Shown here: positions 33,207 to 44,925 of the stretch, one piece after another
Numbering within the stretch: the first letter of the stretch is position 1
Layout: each line of letters starts with the position of its first letter
Source of the DNA: Mucor racemosus
Taxonomy: Eukaryota > Mucoromycota > Mucoromycetes > Mucorales > Mucoraceae
Assembly (NCBI GenBank): GCA_027405735.1
Contig: JAPEHQ010000016.1
Coordinates: forward strand, 682,001-746,000
DNA length: 64,000 bases
Reading direction: 5' to 3'
Position numbers and translations under genes: made by a program
Notes under the pieces: generated by a model
The model's input: the letters and a program-made list of their open reading frames with translations, nothing else
Databases searched by the model: none
Told to the model about the DNA's origin: nothing

Positions 33207-36200
33207 TTAATCAATAAGTTTGGCAAATGCCATGGTATTTTTAGAAAAGTAATCAGCAATTACATCAAATCCATCCTCTTCATGATCCAATTGATCAAAG
33301 AAGAGATCATGTCTATCAGCATTTGCTTCTTGTGTTCTTCTGATCTCACTAATCATACGATGTTGAATAGCACATTGAGGGCATTCTCTATCATTATCGC
33401 CAATGCACCTATTTTTTAAAAAAAAAAATTAGTGATATCCTATATAATTGATATATGAAAAATAATACCGTTGATGATAAGAATGTCTACATAAAAAGTG
33501 AATAGCAGGAAGGTCCAAATTACCCTCGCAACCTGAACATTTTTGAACTTGGAAAATACGAGCACTATATATCGAAATAGTTAGTTATATAAACATCCTA
33601 TGCATATTACTTTTTTCCGTACCTTGTTTGTAATTCCTCGATCTCTTTTCTACGTTTTTCAGTCTCTTCTCTGTAACTTTCAATCAATTCCTCATTCTAT
33701 GTAGACATAAATTAGCTATACATTTATCAAACAAAACTTCCGTAGTATGCTTACTTGTCTCAATTCTGTACGCTCATGCTCAATCTTTTTACCAATGTAT
33801 CCCTTCAGTAAACCAATAGTAGCTACATTAGATCTTGACAAAGCTTGAACAACTTGAATAGGAGGTAATAAGTCCTTATCATCAATATGCTTCATAACAG
33901 ATGCCAATTCCTCGGTAGACTTAGCCATTACTTCAGGTGAAGAAGAAAAGTATGTCAAGACCATAGGATATAATGAAGAGTCTTTTGGTCTATCTCAAAA
34001 ATCAGTATATGCAGTACCAAAATCACAAAAATAAACTTACCCATATTTTCTGACACCTTCGATTACACGCTCTGTGTGTCCCTTCTCCATCCAATAACGT
34101 AAAATATCTGTATACATTGCAGTTTTTTCGTACAAATAGACAATACCTTCATCAAATTGCTTTAATTGACAAAGCACCAAGGCTTGATTGGTATCATATT
34201 GAACGGTATCGTCATGTAACAAGGTCAATGCCTTTTGACGGAATTCTCTCTTTCGTTTTTGTCTTTCACGAGCCGAAGTTGGTTCTTTAATGTCGTCCAT
34301 CAAATACAACTCCAACAATGTATTCCAAATAGTTTTGCGTTCCTCTTGCTCTTGTGCAGACCAATGGCGCAACCCATTTACAATGGTAGTAGCATCTGAA
34401 ACAGGAGATGCAACACCTGCTACAGGTGAAGAGTTGCTGTTAATATTGTTGTTGTTGGATGATCCCCATAATTTCTCGAAAACAGATTCCAAAAATGTAG
34501 TTAAATAATCAGGGCGATCTACAAACGCAGGCATAAATTTGCGAGGAGAAGGAGGAGAATAGCTTAGACGTCCAGCTGCATTTTTGGTTTGTGCAAGTCT
34601 GCTTAATGTGGGTGTTTGGGGATTACTATTGTTATGCAAGGTAGAACTGTTCTCACTAAAGATGGAGGAACTATCTGCCGCTGAAGGTCCACCAAATGGT
34701 AAATTTGAAAGAGCTTTGGTATTGTCACTGGGAGCAGGAGAATTAGGGTTGGTAGGTGTAGTTGGCTTATTAATAGTGGCTAAAGGAAGTTTGCCAGTAC
34801 ATAATTCAATTAATAACTGTGTTGTTTCTTCAGGTAAATGGCTCAACAATGTTTTGCTATATTTTTGAAGGTTTTTATCAGCCTCATAAGGGCCCAGTTT
34901 CTTGATGTATTTTAATGCTATATCGTATTTCTTCATATCCTCAATCACAATGTCAAGATACATATCATGTTCCTGGAATTTCTCTGCGAGATAAATTGCA
35001 TGTTCAAAATAACCTGCTTGTCGACAAACACTAATAGCTGTTTCTAAATCAAAGTTTAAATCTGTATCGGTTTTGATGAATTGATCGAGACGAGATACAT
35101 CTTTCAATTTGGTGTAACAATTTAATAATAAAGTTGTATGATCGGCATTTGCTAAACCTTTAGCATGTAATTCATGGAGATAACTTGTTAAATTATAAAT
35201 TCTTTGAGCATCAAGAAACTAATTAGTCGAGTTAATATTTAGTATAAACATCAACAAATATCCTCTTTCTTTTTCTTTCTTTTTTTTACCTTTCGAATAA
35301 CATAAGAAGGCTCCAACTGTCCAATTGTTCTAATATACTGTTCCATTGACCCATCATAATCACCCTTGTTGTATAAATGATCACCATATTTCTTGAAGAT
35401 CTCAGAAATGCTAATATCATCATATTTTTGCATATGAGCCAAATTAATAGCGAGCACATACAAATTCAATTTAAACAGAATTTCAAGCTTTGTAGGTGTA
35501 TCTTTTTCATCCAAATGGTACAACTATCAATTCAGTGAATTAGTACATTTCGCAATTGCATCAAAAAAAGCCAGCGAAACTTACCTTCCCATCCATGCCA
35601 ACAATCCAAATCGAATTCCATTCACAAAATATACCTCGAATTCCACCCAAAAAAGTACCAACATAGGCGACAAACTTATTAGCCGTATCAAAAATTGCAA
35701 TCTTTGTTAGTTCATTTGTAGATGTTCTTTTTGGATTAAAGTTGAGTGATGCACGAGCACCACTTGATAAATGAGCTGATGTAGTAACAGGAGGAGAAAC
35801 AATGACCAAATAACTTGATTTGAACCAAGTTAATGATGATTTAGGTGTATCATATGCAAAACAAGGGCCTCTTCCTGTAGGGTCGTACAAATAAATTGCC
35901 TCATCACGACCAACTACCATTTCTTGCTGATCATTCATCACAGCGCAACCTAATCCACAACCTTGCTCATCCAATATAGTGACAGCAGGCTTTACTGCTG
36001 TTGTGTTGTAAGACATTATATTGCTAGTCGTAACTATGAATAATATGGTGGATTTTGTTTGCTCTCGAAAACCGAGGCCTGTAATGGGTTCCTCTCCTTC
36101 ATAAATAACTTTTTGTTTAGTGGTTTTGTCTTTAGATAAATCACCACGGATCAAGATCACAACACCATTTGCTAATCCAATGGCAAGTTGAGACATGTTT

Positions 36201-36841
36201 TCTAAAATGGCAAATGTGGATACGGGATATGTCTTTCCACCATGTTGAATTTTGATGGTTCGAAGTAATGTAGGTACAATGATATCATCTGTACCTTCAA
36301 TAGGTTTCAAAGCATCTAAATCCCAAAATTTAACTACTGGAATACCTGATACAGCATCATCTTCCTGTGATTTTCCATTAGTATATGAGAATTATACATT
36401 CACATTTACTACTTACACCAATTGTAACAAGGACATTCTTTTGTTTCAACTGTTTCATATGAGTTACTCGACCACCGTCATATGCAAGAAACTTTTGAGT
36501 TTTGAAAGAACGGTCTACGATATAAACACTACCTGACGAATGTAATATAACAAAAAATAAAATGGTTAAGGTAATATTCATGATGGTTTAGTTCGAAATG
36601 TTAGTTTATGTGTATTTAAAAAGGATATCAGACAATACTATATGACCACGACCAGTGGCAAAAACTGATATATCCTGCTTCTATTTTATCATTATAAATA
36701 AATAAATCATTGAAACACGGGTGTAATTTTTTTTTTTAGGTTAGATACCTGAAAGATAGCAGGCGTCTTTCCTTTCTCTATAGGATCTGTAGCTTGTTGT
36801 TTATCAAAAAAATTAAACTGTCTCCATTGCGCTAAAGACAT
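33207..36841 (-). CDS. VPS11: Vacuolar sorting protein 11 (HOPS/CORVET core)
   Basis: Ten exons: complement 36841-36749, 36680-36629, 36541-36417, 36364-35585, 35523-35290, 35218-34041, 33989-33755, 33696-33623, 33564-33469 and 33408-33207, 3069 nt, 1022 aa. The class C VPS protein Vps11 is a shared core subunit of the HOPS and CORVET tethering complexes in endosome-vacuole fusion. The N-terminus starts like the family (LAQWRQFNFFDKQ); a beta-propeller includes GRGHIVL, VYIVDRSFK and RVTHMKQLKQKNVLVTIGED. An alpha-solenoid (CLATHC-like) spans the middle with a Ser/Asn-rich insert. A RING-H2 ends it (Cys933, 936, His and Cys 951-957, Cys965, 968). Eight introns are ordinary GT-AG. The intron after exon 2 is AT-AC (see its own entry). 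Confidence 0.95.
36542..36628 (-). other. U12-type AT-AC intron in VPS11 (87 bp)
   Basis: On the minus strand the intron begins ATATCCTTT, an exact match to the U12-type donor, and ends TTATATTAC. TTACCTTAAC lies at 36574-36565, one mismatch from the U12 branch site TTCCTTAAC, about 24 nt before the 3' end. Splicing splits codon 49 (phase 1) as G|AT and gives HIVLSDSSGSVYIVDRS in frame. The spacing from GRG to the hydrophobic strand (10 residues) equals that in animal VPS11. No acceptable GT-AG intron gives this protein. Confidence 0.85.
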
Positions 36842-37025
36842 TTTTTATTATTATTTCAAATATTTGAAGCAAGAAGGAAGAGAGAGAGGGGGGAAACTGA
36901 AAGGATGTAACATGATATAATATGAATTTTTGGCTACTACGTTTTTTAATAACCATTAAAGCACCGCAAATTATGCTTTTGGTGCACTAAATTATGAGAA
37001 CACTCAAGCTGGGTAAGTGAATTTT

Positions 37026-37382
37026 TTAATAGAAATAATTAGGCATTGGAGAATAATAATAAGGGCTTAAAGGTTGGTACAATAACTGACTCTGCATTGA
37101 AGTAGAATTGTATGGCTGCTGTAGGTACATTAGATGTCTGCTATATGGATCATTGTATCCACCATTTAAAAACATTGAATTATTGGGATAGCCATGGTAA
37201 TTCCCGTTCCATCGATACTAATTTATAAATGTAAGTTTTAATTTCCCAGAAAAAATGATTCATTGCATAATTACCTGCTGTAAAACATCATAAAAAGGTG
37301 TGTTTACACCATACAGCATCCCATAGCTATTAAAATATTGTTGCCAATAAGGATCGTACAAATAGCTTTGATTCACTCCCAT
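37026..37382 (-). CDS. Small Tyr/Asn/Gln/Pro-rich protein, candidate
   Basis: Two exons, complement 37382-37275 and 37217-37026, joined in phase 0 across a 57-bp GTAATT...TTAG intron, would give 99 aa. It starts MGVNQSYLYDPYWQQYFNSY and ends LSPYYYSPMPNYFY. No domain, signal or membrane segment is seen. Prion-like composition. The ATG is 433 bp upstream (on the minus strand) of the VPS11 start. The case rests only on clean splice sites and biased composition; it could be non-coding. Confidence 0.4.
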
Positions 37383-37914
37383 GAGAAAAAATATATTATT
37401 GTTTATGTTTGAAAAGAGAGAGAGAAAAAAAGAGTGGCAAAGCATCATGATGTTGATCATAAATAAATCTGTTTACTTGCTGTTTTTTACAGATGATTTT
37501 GTCAAATTTAGAAAGTTGCTGTGATACTTTAATGCAATTTAATACTACCTTAGTTTTGTAGCAAGTCTTTTTGAAACTATTCATGCATACAATATGTCTT
37601 GTTCTTTTGTATTTGCCCACTGTTATATATATATAACGGATCAACTAAACAAAGATACCTTTCTTCAAATTATGTATCATCGTTAACTTTCCACGACAAG
37701 TCAGCTAAGCTGTTGCTACATGTTTGGCCCACATCGTAGATTTAGGGACGATCCTATTGCTTTTTTTTTGCAAATACCTATGTCATTTAAAAGAGGATTT
37801 CAATAATGTAAAAAAAAACGCATTAAAATGGCCGAAAGCGACCTAAACCAGGCTTTTTATTGTAAAAAGACACTTTCAGCCCAGTTATTATATTGAAGTT
37901 ATTTCTCTTCAAGC
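37383..37914. other. Spacer
   Basis: AT-rich, with short TA runs near 37625-37635. No gene recognised. Confidence 0.4.
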
Positions 37915-40900
37915 CCTACAATATATAACGCTAAAATGTATATAAATTGATTATATTATGCCACCCATTCTTGAGATTATATATATATATTATATCTTAC
38001 GAAAAACTCGAAAACAGGTGAAATTTACACTTTTTTTCTTTAGAGACTGAGCCTGACTTTTCATTCTTACTCTACTTCTTTTTTTCACTAAATAAAACTA
38101 AGAAAAAATCATATGCTGATGTACCTGAGATGTTCAACTTTAATCCAAAAATGTTTATCCAAAAATATTCTATCTCTAGTAGCTGTTGATATACCTTTTT
38201 TAGTGCTGATGTTTCACATTTTTACAGGTATTTCACTGCTAAAAATTAAACATTTTATGCCTTCATATGTTTGCAAAAATTAAGCTACACTAAAAATTTC
38301 TAATAATAAAACTTAATTGCTTTGAAATGCTCTATAGCTTACTTTAATATGAAAAAATCCTCAACACCTTTTTTTTTTTATTTAATTTTTTTGACATTTT
38401 TTTAGTAGATTTCAAAATATTCCCTAAACTGAGCTTTATTTTTTTATGTTTATATTAACAAACTTGTTGATCTCTCTCGGACTCAATTTAGGGTTTTTAA
38501 AAATATTGGTCTTTCGTAGAGATTTGCTTTAAAATGTGCAGAAACCGGTTACACTCCATAAATACATAAAGTTACACTCCATGAATACTAAAAGTTACAC
38601 TCCATATATACAGAATGTTACACTCCATATATACAAAATGTTACACTCCATACGTTAAAATGGTTTTTTTTTCAAAAAATCAGATCTCCAACTTTTTTCC
38701 CGTAAATTTTTTGATATGTTGAAGTAATAATGGATCTTAATACAGATTAATGCTGCGATAACAATGGTACTATTCATATATTTTTAGCTATTTTCTGTGC
38801 GGAGATATAGCCGCTCAAAAAATTAGAGAGATATCAGAAAAACAAACTATTGGTTTTATTAAATAAACACTAGTTTTAATTATAATTAAAGTTATTTGTC
38901 TATGCAATGGAAATACTATTTATTAAATACAAATAAAGTGAAAATAAAAATTCAGAGATTTTAATCCATAAAACGCAACAAAAACGCATAAATTATTAAT
39001 ATCTCTCCAGTAAATTATCGAAGTAGAATTTCAGTTTTATGAGAAACGATATATAAAATAAAAATATACTTATAATTAAAGTTTATTATTAATAACACGT
39101 GACATGTGATAATAAGAAATTAATCAAATTATAGAAATTATTTATTTTTTTTGCAATTAATAATTTTAAAGAAAATAAGATCATAATTAATTATTATATT
39201 ACTTTTGATATATTTGTTAATTATGTGTTATATGTAATATTCTTTCTAGATTCATTTCATTCAATATTAGAATATTCCACAATTTTTTTTTCTTTATAAA
39301 AATCGATTAAAAAAAGCACCTCGTAAGTTTATGGTAACTTACAAGTTTCAATATATGTGACTATTTTTAGTATTTCTATGTCATGTGATTTTTTAAACAA
39401 TATGAAAATATAATAATATTTGTAGTATTACACGTTTCTCTATGGGAATAACAGTCGGTAATAATATATATAGCTTTGTTTTTAGTTTTCCAAAAAATAT
39501 TAATTTTTGAAGGAGTAATGAAGATATGAAGATGTACCCTTGTTTTTTGACCCCATCCCCCATCCAAAAATTGCGGTTTTGAACGATTTTCAGGACAAAA
39601 TGGTAAATCCCGCTTATTGCAATTAGCATGATTCGATGCAGATGTTTAAGGGCTACAAATAGCAATTAATTGCCCACAGACTGTTACTATACCATCTGTC
39701 GAATGAAATCGGAAAAACCGATAATTTTTTCTCCAATTTTGGATTTTACAGCTTAAATTTAAGAAGCTGAAACTTTGATCCTTCATATCTCTGCAAAAAA
39801 TTAAGGTATGCCAGCACTTTTTAATAATAAAACTTACTTGTTTTGAAGCACTCTTTAATATATCTGAGTTTGAATAAAATCCGAGCAACTTTTTTTTTGT
39901 TCCATTTTTTGACATTTTCGTAATAGATTTTAAAATATTTGTTAAATTGAGCAGCACTTTTTTCATATTCATCTCATCTACCTCGTTGAGCTCTCTCGGA
40001 TCCAGTTTAGTTTTTTTTAAAATATTCATTTTTCGTAGAGATTTGCTCAAAAATGTATACCAAAAAATATTCTCGGTTTTGCTTCAAAAAAAGACGAGTA
40101 TACCCTCATCCCAAATTCTGAATTTTAAAAAAAAATTGACAAAAATCTTGTTTTCTCTACGTAAAATGTAGCTAGAAGGTCCATCAATGGCTCGATCGAT
40201 AGACAATTTGCTTGCACAGTATTTTCATTACTTATATCTAAAATATGTTTACAAAAAGTGACGTGTATCTTCAAAAAACCTCTAAAATTTCAATTGCATT
40301 TTACGCAAAATTTAATGTGCGATATCTGTCTGAGTTTTTTTGGATGATTGCAGAACTTAAAACTGTACAAAAACCATTTAATACGCTATGTCTAGTTACT
40401 TTGCAGTTCAGGAGCATTTAAACGATTTTGTTTTTTTTATCAATTTTCGGTCTTTTTTTAAATCAATTTTGGAAAGCCGTCATTATAGGTTTTAAGCTGT
40501 GATATTAACTATTATTTTGATTATCTCAACCAAAAATATTGATTTTTCGTTGAAACAAAAAGTCCAAAGTAACTTAGAGTTGGGTTTATCTTGTGAATAC
40601 AAAAAATTAATACCTCAATTTAGAAGCTCAATTTTTTACACCCAATTTTAAGTCAATTTTGGTCGGTTTTTGGCCAGTGTGCTTGTATTCTGGTATTAAT
40701 ATTTCTATTTTTCGAGAGATATCAATAGCCTATAGAGTGAAGGCACAGTCTTTTTGAAGGTTTTACTTAATTCGACTCAACATTGGGCAAAAACATTCGA
40801 AAACCACTCAAAAACCATCTGAAACCTACTTCTAATAATCTTAAAAAATCCATAACAAAACCCTATCTCAGCGAATTTCGGTTCTAATAACTTCCAACTT
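37915..40900 (+). repeat. Dispersed repeat R, copy R3 (longest)
   Basis: Full-looking member: the opening block is shared with R1, R4 and R5 (GATGTACCTGAGATGTTCAA), and the roughly 290-bp module occurs twice (38250-38540 and 39775-40070). The GTTACACTCCATA array has five units (38547-38660). A distal part (CAATTGCATTTTACGCAAAA, about 40293) is shared with R4 and R5. About 39060-39470 is an extra AT-rich insertion relative to R1. Confidence 0.75.
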
Positions 40901-42385
40901 TACATGATGACAGTAGGTACACATCTTTGACACGCTGATCTCAAAGGGCAACTTTACAATTTACTGCGTGCTAAGAAAATTATCGCCAAAATGCAATTGT
41001 AGCTTACTGCGCAATTTTATTAAAAACAATATAAATACAATCTCTATGAATACTGATCCAAGTAAGCTGCCACTTTACATGGGTATAGGCGAAGTTCAAA
41101 ACGGTCTTAAGAAATAATCTTGCCAAAATATTACACTTTTTATTAGCGATACATCCAGAGGGTGTATTTATATACTTTTTACTATAGCTATTATGCAGAA
41201 TTACTATCTTCTAAGGACTAAGGATATTACACCAATTAACTAGGGCGCATTTAAATCAACGTGGACGCCTGTTGATCCACTATAATACCGAATCTTGATT
41301 GAAATCGTGAATGTGCGACCTAGGATACTGTATAATATTGACATAACAACAATAGGTATAAATAGTTACTACATGTATGTCTCATTTTAACTTCTACTAT
41401 GGATCGTTGTGTATTCGGTAGGTTTGAAGAACAAGCTGATTACTTGTAATTTACACCTACTGAGGTCAATAAGCGCGCCAGTTCTCACCGAAAATGGATC
41501 CAAATAACATCTTGTTAAAATGGTAGATACTTCTAGTGTTGATTCACAAAACTGTAAAAGTTTCAGCCTCCTCCTCGAGTTGCTGTAAAAATGGGGAAAT
41601 GAAAACGCGCACTTGTTTAAGCTATTATTTGTATGGGTTGTTTTAGATATTCTTTGAGAATTTTTATAAAATCAAGTGATGGTTCAAAATTGAATTTTGA
41701 AGGTGACACTTACTGCACAGTAGATATACAATTAATGTATCTCGATTTCATTAGCTAACAGCTGTTTTTGATGGAGTTTAACATAAGTTTCTAAATGAAA
41801 CCTCTCTTCCTCTGCCTGAAAAAAATATAGTAACTGGAAAAATACTCGCATTCAATGAATATTGATCCAAATGAGTCCAAATTACAAAAAAAACGATGAT
41901 AAGTAGTGGGCAATATCAAACAATGTAGCTTTCAGCTTCCATAGTTTGTTCGTTTGTTCTTTGTTACGTGGAAGTAAACCACTCTTTTTTCCTAATTCTT
42001 TTAAGCTGTGTGTCATACAAAGAGTAAATTTAATGTTACAGGCATACTGGCATATTGACATAATCAAAGTATATTCAAGTAGTATTACTGGTTCTCGCCA
42101 TTGAGATACTTCAAAGTGTATTTGTAGATAGAATGTACCATTTCTCCTTCAAAAATATAGTTATAATCAAGCAAGGTGACGAAAATAAAAGCTCAGCAGC
42201 TCAACGTTTGACGCATATTATAGAGCTAAAAGATATAATACAAAGCTATTTGTTCGATTAATTGAAATGATCAGTCATTTTAGTAAGCTTCAAATTTGTT
42301 TTATTCTAACATATATCTGATATGCTAGAATAATTAAAAATAATAAAACAAAGTAAAGTCTTGATAAATGTCGGCTTTCCAACTG
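40901..42385. other. AT-rich repeat debris
   Basis: No gene. Phrases such as GAATACTGATCCAAGTAA (41048) and GAATATTGATCCAAATGA (41857) recur downstream of R4 and R5 (GAATATTGATCCAATTAATC), so this is probably the eroded tail of R-type repeats. Confidence 0.45.
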
Positions 42386-42655
42386 TGGGTCAAACTAAAG
42401 GATCAAAACTAAACTGATCCTTATTCTTTTATTCATGAGATGTGGTTTATATACTAATGACAGGCTAGTAGATAAGGACTGCTCGAAGTAGGGCTGTGGT
42501 CGAGTCCAGCTTATACTAGTAGATTTGGCTGGCAAAACCCAGCTCGACACCAATACTAGCTCGGAGTGACAGTATAAATTAATAATGAGATTCATAGAGT
42601 GTAACCAAATGTGGTGTGTATAGATAGTAGAAGGTGATAATTATACAACAAAAAT
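42386..42655 (-). repeat. LTR-like element (inverted)
   Basis: On the minus strand it starts TGTTGTATAATTATCACC and ends TTTGACCCACA, with AGTATATAAACC followed by GAATAAAAGAATAAGG, the LTR signal order. No target duplication was found at these ends, so boundaries are tentative. Confidence 0.45.
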
Positions 42656-42979
42656 TTTAGATAGAAATCAATGTTGACTATTCGATTTTCAAATCTAAAT
42701 GATCAAACACTTCTCAGTTTTGGGTACAATATAAATATGCACTTTATTAAATGCCATCAAATTTCAGAGCATAATTTGAATAAATACGTATATGGATTGA
42801 ATGGGCTCTTCTATTATCATAAAATGCGTTAAATGCTACACTGATAGATAGCAGATCGAATAATAATCTGAACGATTAGAAAAAAAAAAGGAAAATAATT
42901 TATTCAAAGTGAAAGGTCTCAAATATTTATACGAGGCAGTATTGTTTGTAGTAGTAGTAAAAATGGGATTAAAGATAGG

Positions 42980-44925
42980 CTACATTTTAGCTCCCATAAA
43001 GGTTCCAACTTTCAATGATTGCCTTACACCAAGGTCCAACATAATTTCCTCTGAGCCTCCTGGAATTGCATAAGCACGAACTTCACGATATAATCTCTCA
43101 ATCTTTTCGCCTTGACCTCCACGAGTATATGACAAACCACCAAATATTTGAGCAGCTTCACGAGCACAGTATTCAAATGTTTGGGTTGATTGTGCCTTAC
43201 ATAATGCGATAGGACCACCTAATCTAATAGGCAGTAATTGCGGAGGCAATCTATTGGCTTGATAGGTCAAACTTTCCATCCAGGCATGTGTAGCTTCTAC
43301 TTGTCTTATCATATGGGCAATTTTGTTTCGAATTACGGGATGGTCAATAAGCTTCTTTCCGAATGTCTCTCTTTTGTTAGCATACTTTAAATGCATACAA
43401 AAAACGACAAATTAATACTACTTTTGTAAATGTATTCAGATTATTTGTATATACCTTGATTGATTCCTCAATGCAGACTCTTGCGAATCGATTGGCTTGA
43501 ACAACAATACCCATTCTTTCGCTATTAAAGTTCCACATAATATACTTGAAACCCTTGTTTTCTTTACCAATCAGGTTCTTCTTGGGTACTTTTACATCTT
43601 CAAATGTAATGTAGGCAGTACCGGAGGGCCAAACACCACTGCATTTCATTTGTCTAGTATCTGTAATAATGGTTAATAAAGAGCGAAATGTAAAACCTGT
43701 TTATAGCTTATTTCTAAAATAAACTTACCGACGCCAGGCATATCACGCTCAACTAAAAGGAAGGAGATGCCACCAAAGCCCGGCTTGCCAGTTCTAACAG
43801 CTACACAAAAGTAATCTGCAAATACACCATTTGTAATCCATTTCTTTTCGCCATTCAACAAATAATGATCACCCATATCCTTTGCTTCTGTTTGAAGACC
43901 AGCGACATCTGATCCACCTGATGGCTCTGTAATTGCAAGACAAATGATCTTTTCACCAGACAAACAAGCTGATACAACTTTGTCTTTGAGGTAATTTGAC
44001 CCGAAATGCAAAATGGGAGGAAGGCCAATTCCAAGACCACCACAGATTCCCCAGAGAACCTATATTTAAATGAGTTGAGTATTTCTTGCTTTAATAAAAA
44101 AGACGTTATTTACTTACTCCACCTGATCCACAGCGTGAGAGCTCATCAGTTACAATTAGGGAATGAAATGCATCCCATTCTTTGACAGGAACATCAGCAG
44201 GAAGAGGGTATGGAAGGTATTTGCCTTCACCACCAAAGCTTATAATAGCACCTAAAATACCTGCTTTGGCAGCCTTAATAAACATTTCTTTTGGAATTTT
44301 CTTTGCTTCATCCCATTCATGGCAATTTGGAGTAATCTCTTTATCAACAAATTCACGAACGAATTTACGTACAGCACGATGAGAATCATTGTAATAAGGA
44401 CTTTGCCAATCTTGATACCACATTGGATCTCCAAAAGGAACCATATCGCCAAAGGTTTCACCCATGATTAAAGGATTATTTTCTGATGAAGGTTGTTCTT
44501 GTTCATCCAATTCTTCAGTTGTTGTTATTTCCTCCTGCTCATTTTCTGCAGCTGCAGCACCAATTTGACCAATTTCGAATTTCGTAGCCAAAGTTTGCAA
44601 AATACTGGCGTTATGAAATGCGTCAAATTGCTTTGATGCGTCTGTACCAGCAGCTTTGAGTAACACTTTTTTGCCTCCTATATATTATATTTATAAATAT
44701 AAAATATACAATGATCTATCAATAAATCTTACCTGGATGTTCTTGCAAAAAGTTTGATACATCATAGACTTTGCCATGAATAATAATCCAGCTATGTAAG
44801 ACATAATGTTAGTTGATTTGACGCGTAGTACAGAATAAACCTGACATATTTAAGTTACGTTACCAATCTTTATCAATTGTATGTTTGGCAACTTCTTCAG
44901 CAGTGAATTTTTTAGTATTGCTCAT
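42980..44925 (-). CDS. Cytochrome b5-acyl-CoA dehydrogenase fusion
   Basis: Six exons: complement 44925-44864, 44791-44733, 44677-44118, 44059-43729, 43660-43455 and 43384-42980, 540 aa. The N-terminal cytochrome b5 domain (about 1-85) has CWIIIHGKVYDVSNFLQ, the heme-binding HPGG, and the second heme His in DAFHNASIL. An acidic linker follows, then an acyl-CoA dehydrogenase domain (about 140-540) with a FAD-site ITEPSGGSDVAGLQT, KKWITNGVFADYF and the C-terminal AIPGGSEEIMLDLGVRQS, where Glu is the likely catalytic base. Such fusions occur in many fungi, and the ACAD part resembles ACAD10/11 types. No peroxisomal SKL-type tail is seen (it ends GAKM). All introns are GT-AG, 55-73 bp. Confidence 0.92.

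Noticed and set aside
36542..36645. A GT-AG intron in VPS11 from GTCATA (about 36645) to CAG at 36533
   Set aside because: It keeps frame but uses a poor donor and deletes about ten residues of a conserved propeller strand; the AT-AC reading has full U12 signals.
42470..42560. tRNA-like text (GGTCGAGTCC)
   Set aside because: No matching A box, acceptor stem or anticodon arm; it lies inside an LTR-like element.
44733..44791. A possible frameshift in the cytochrome b5 exon of the ACAD fusion
   Set aside because: Re-reading across the line break at 44760/44761 showed no extra base; the exon is 59 nt and the frame closes through all six exons.
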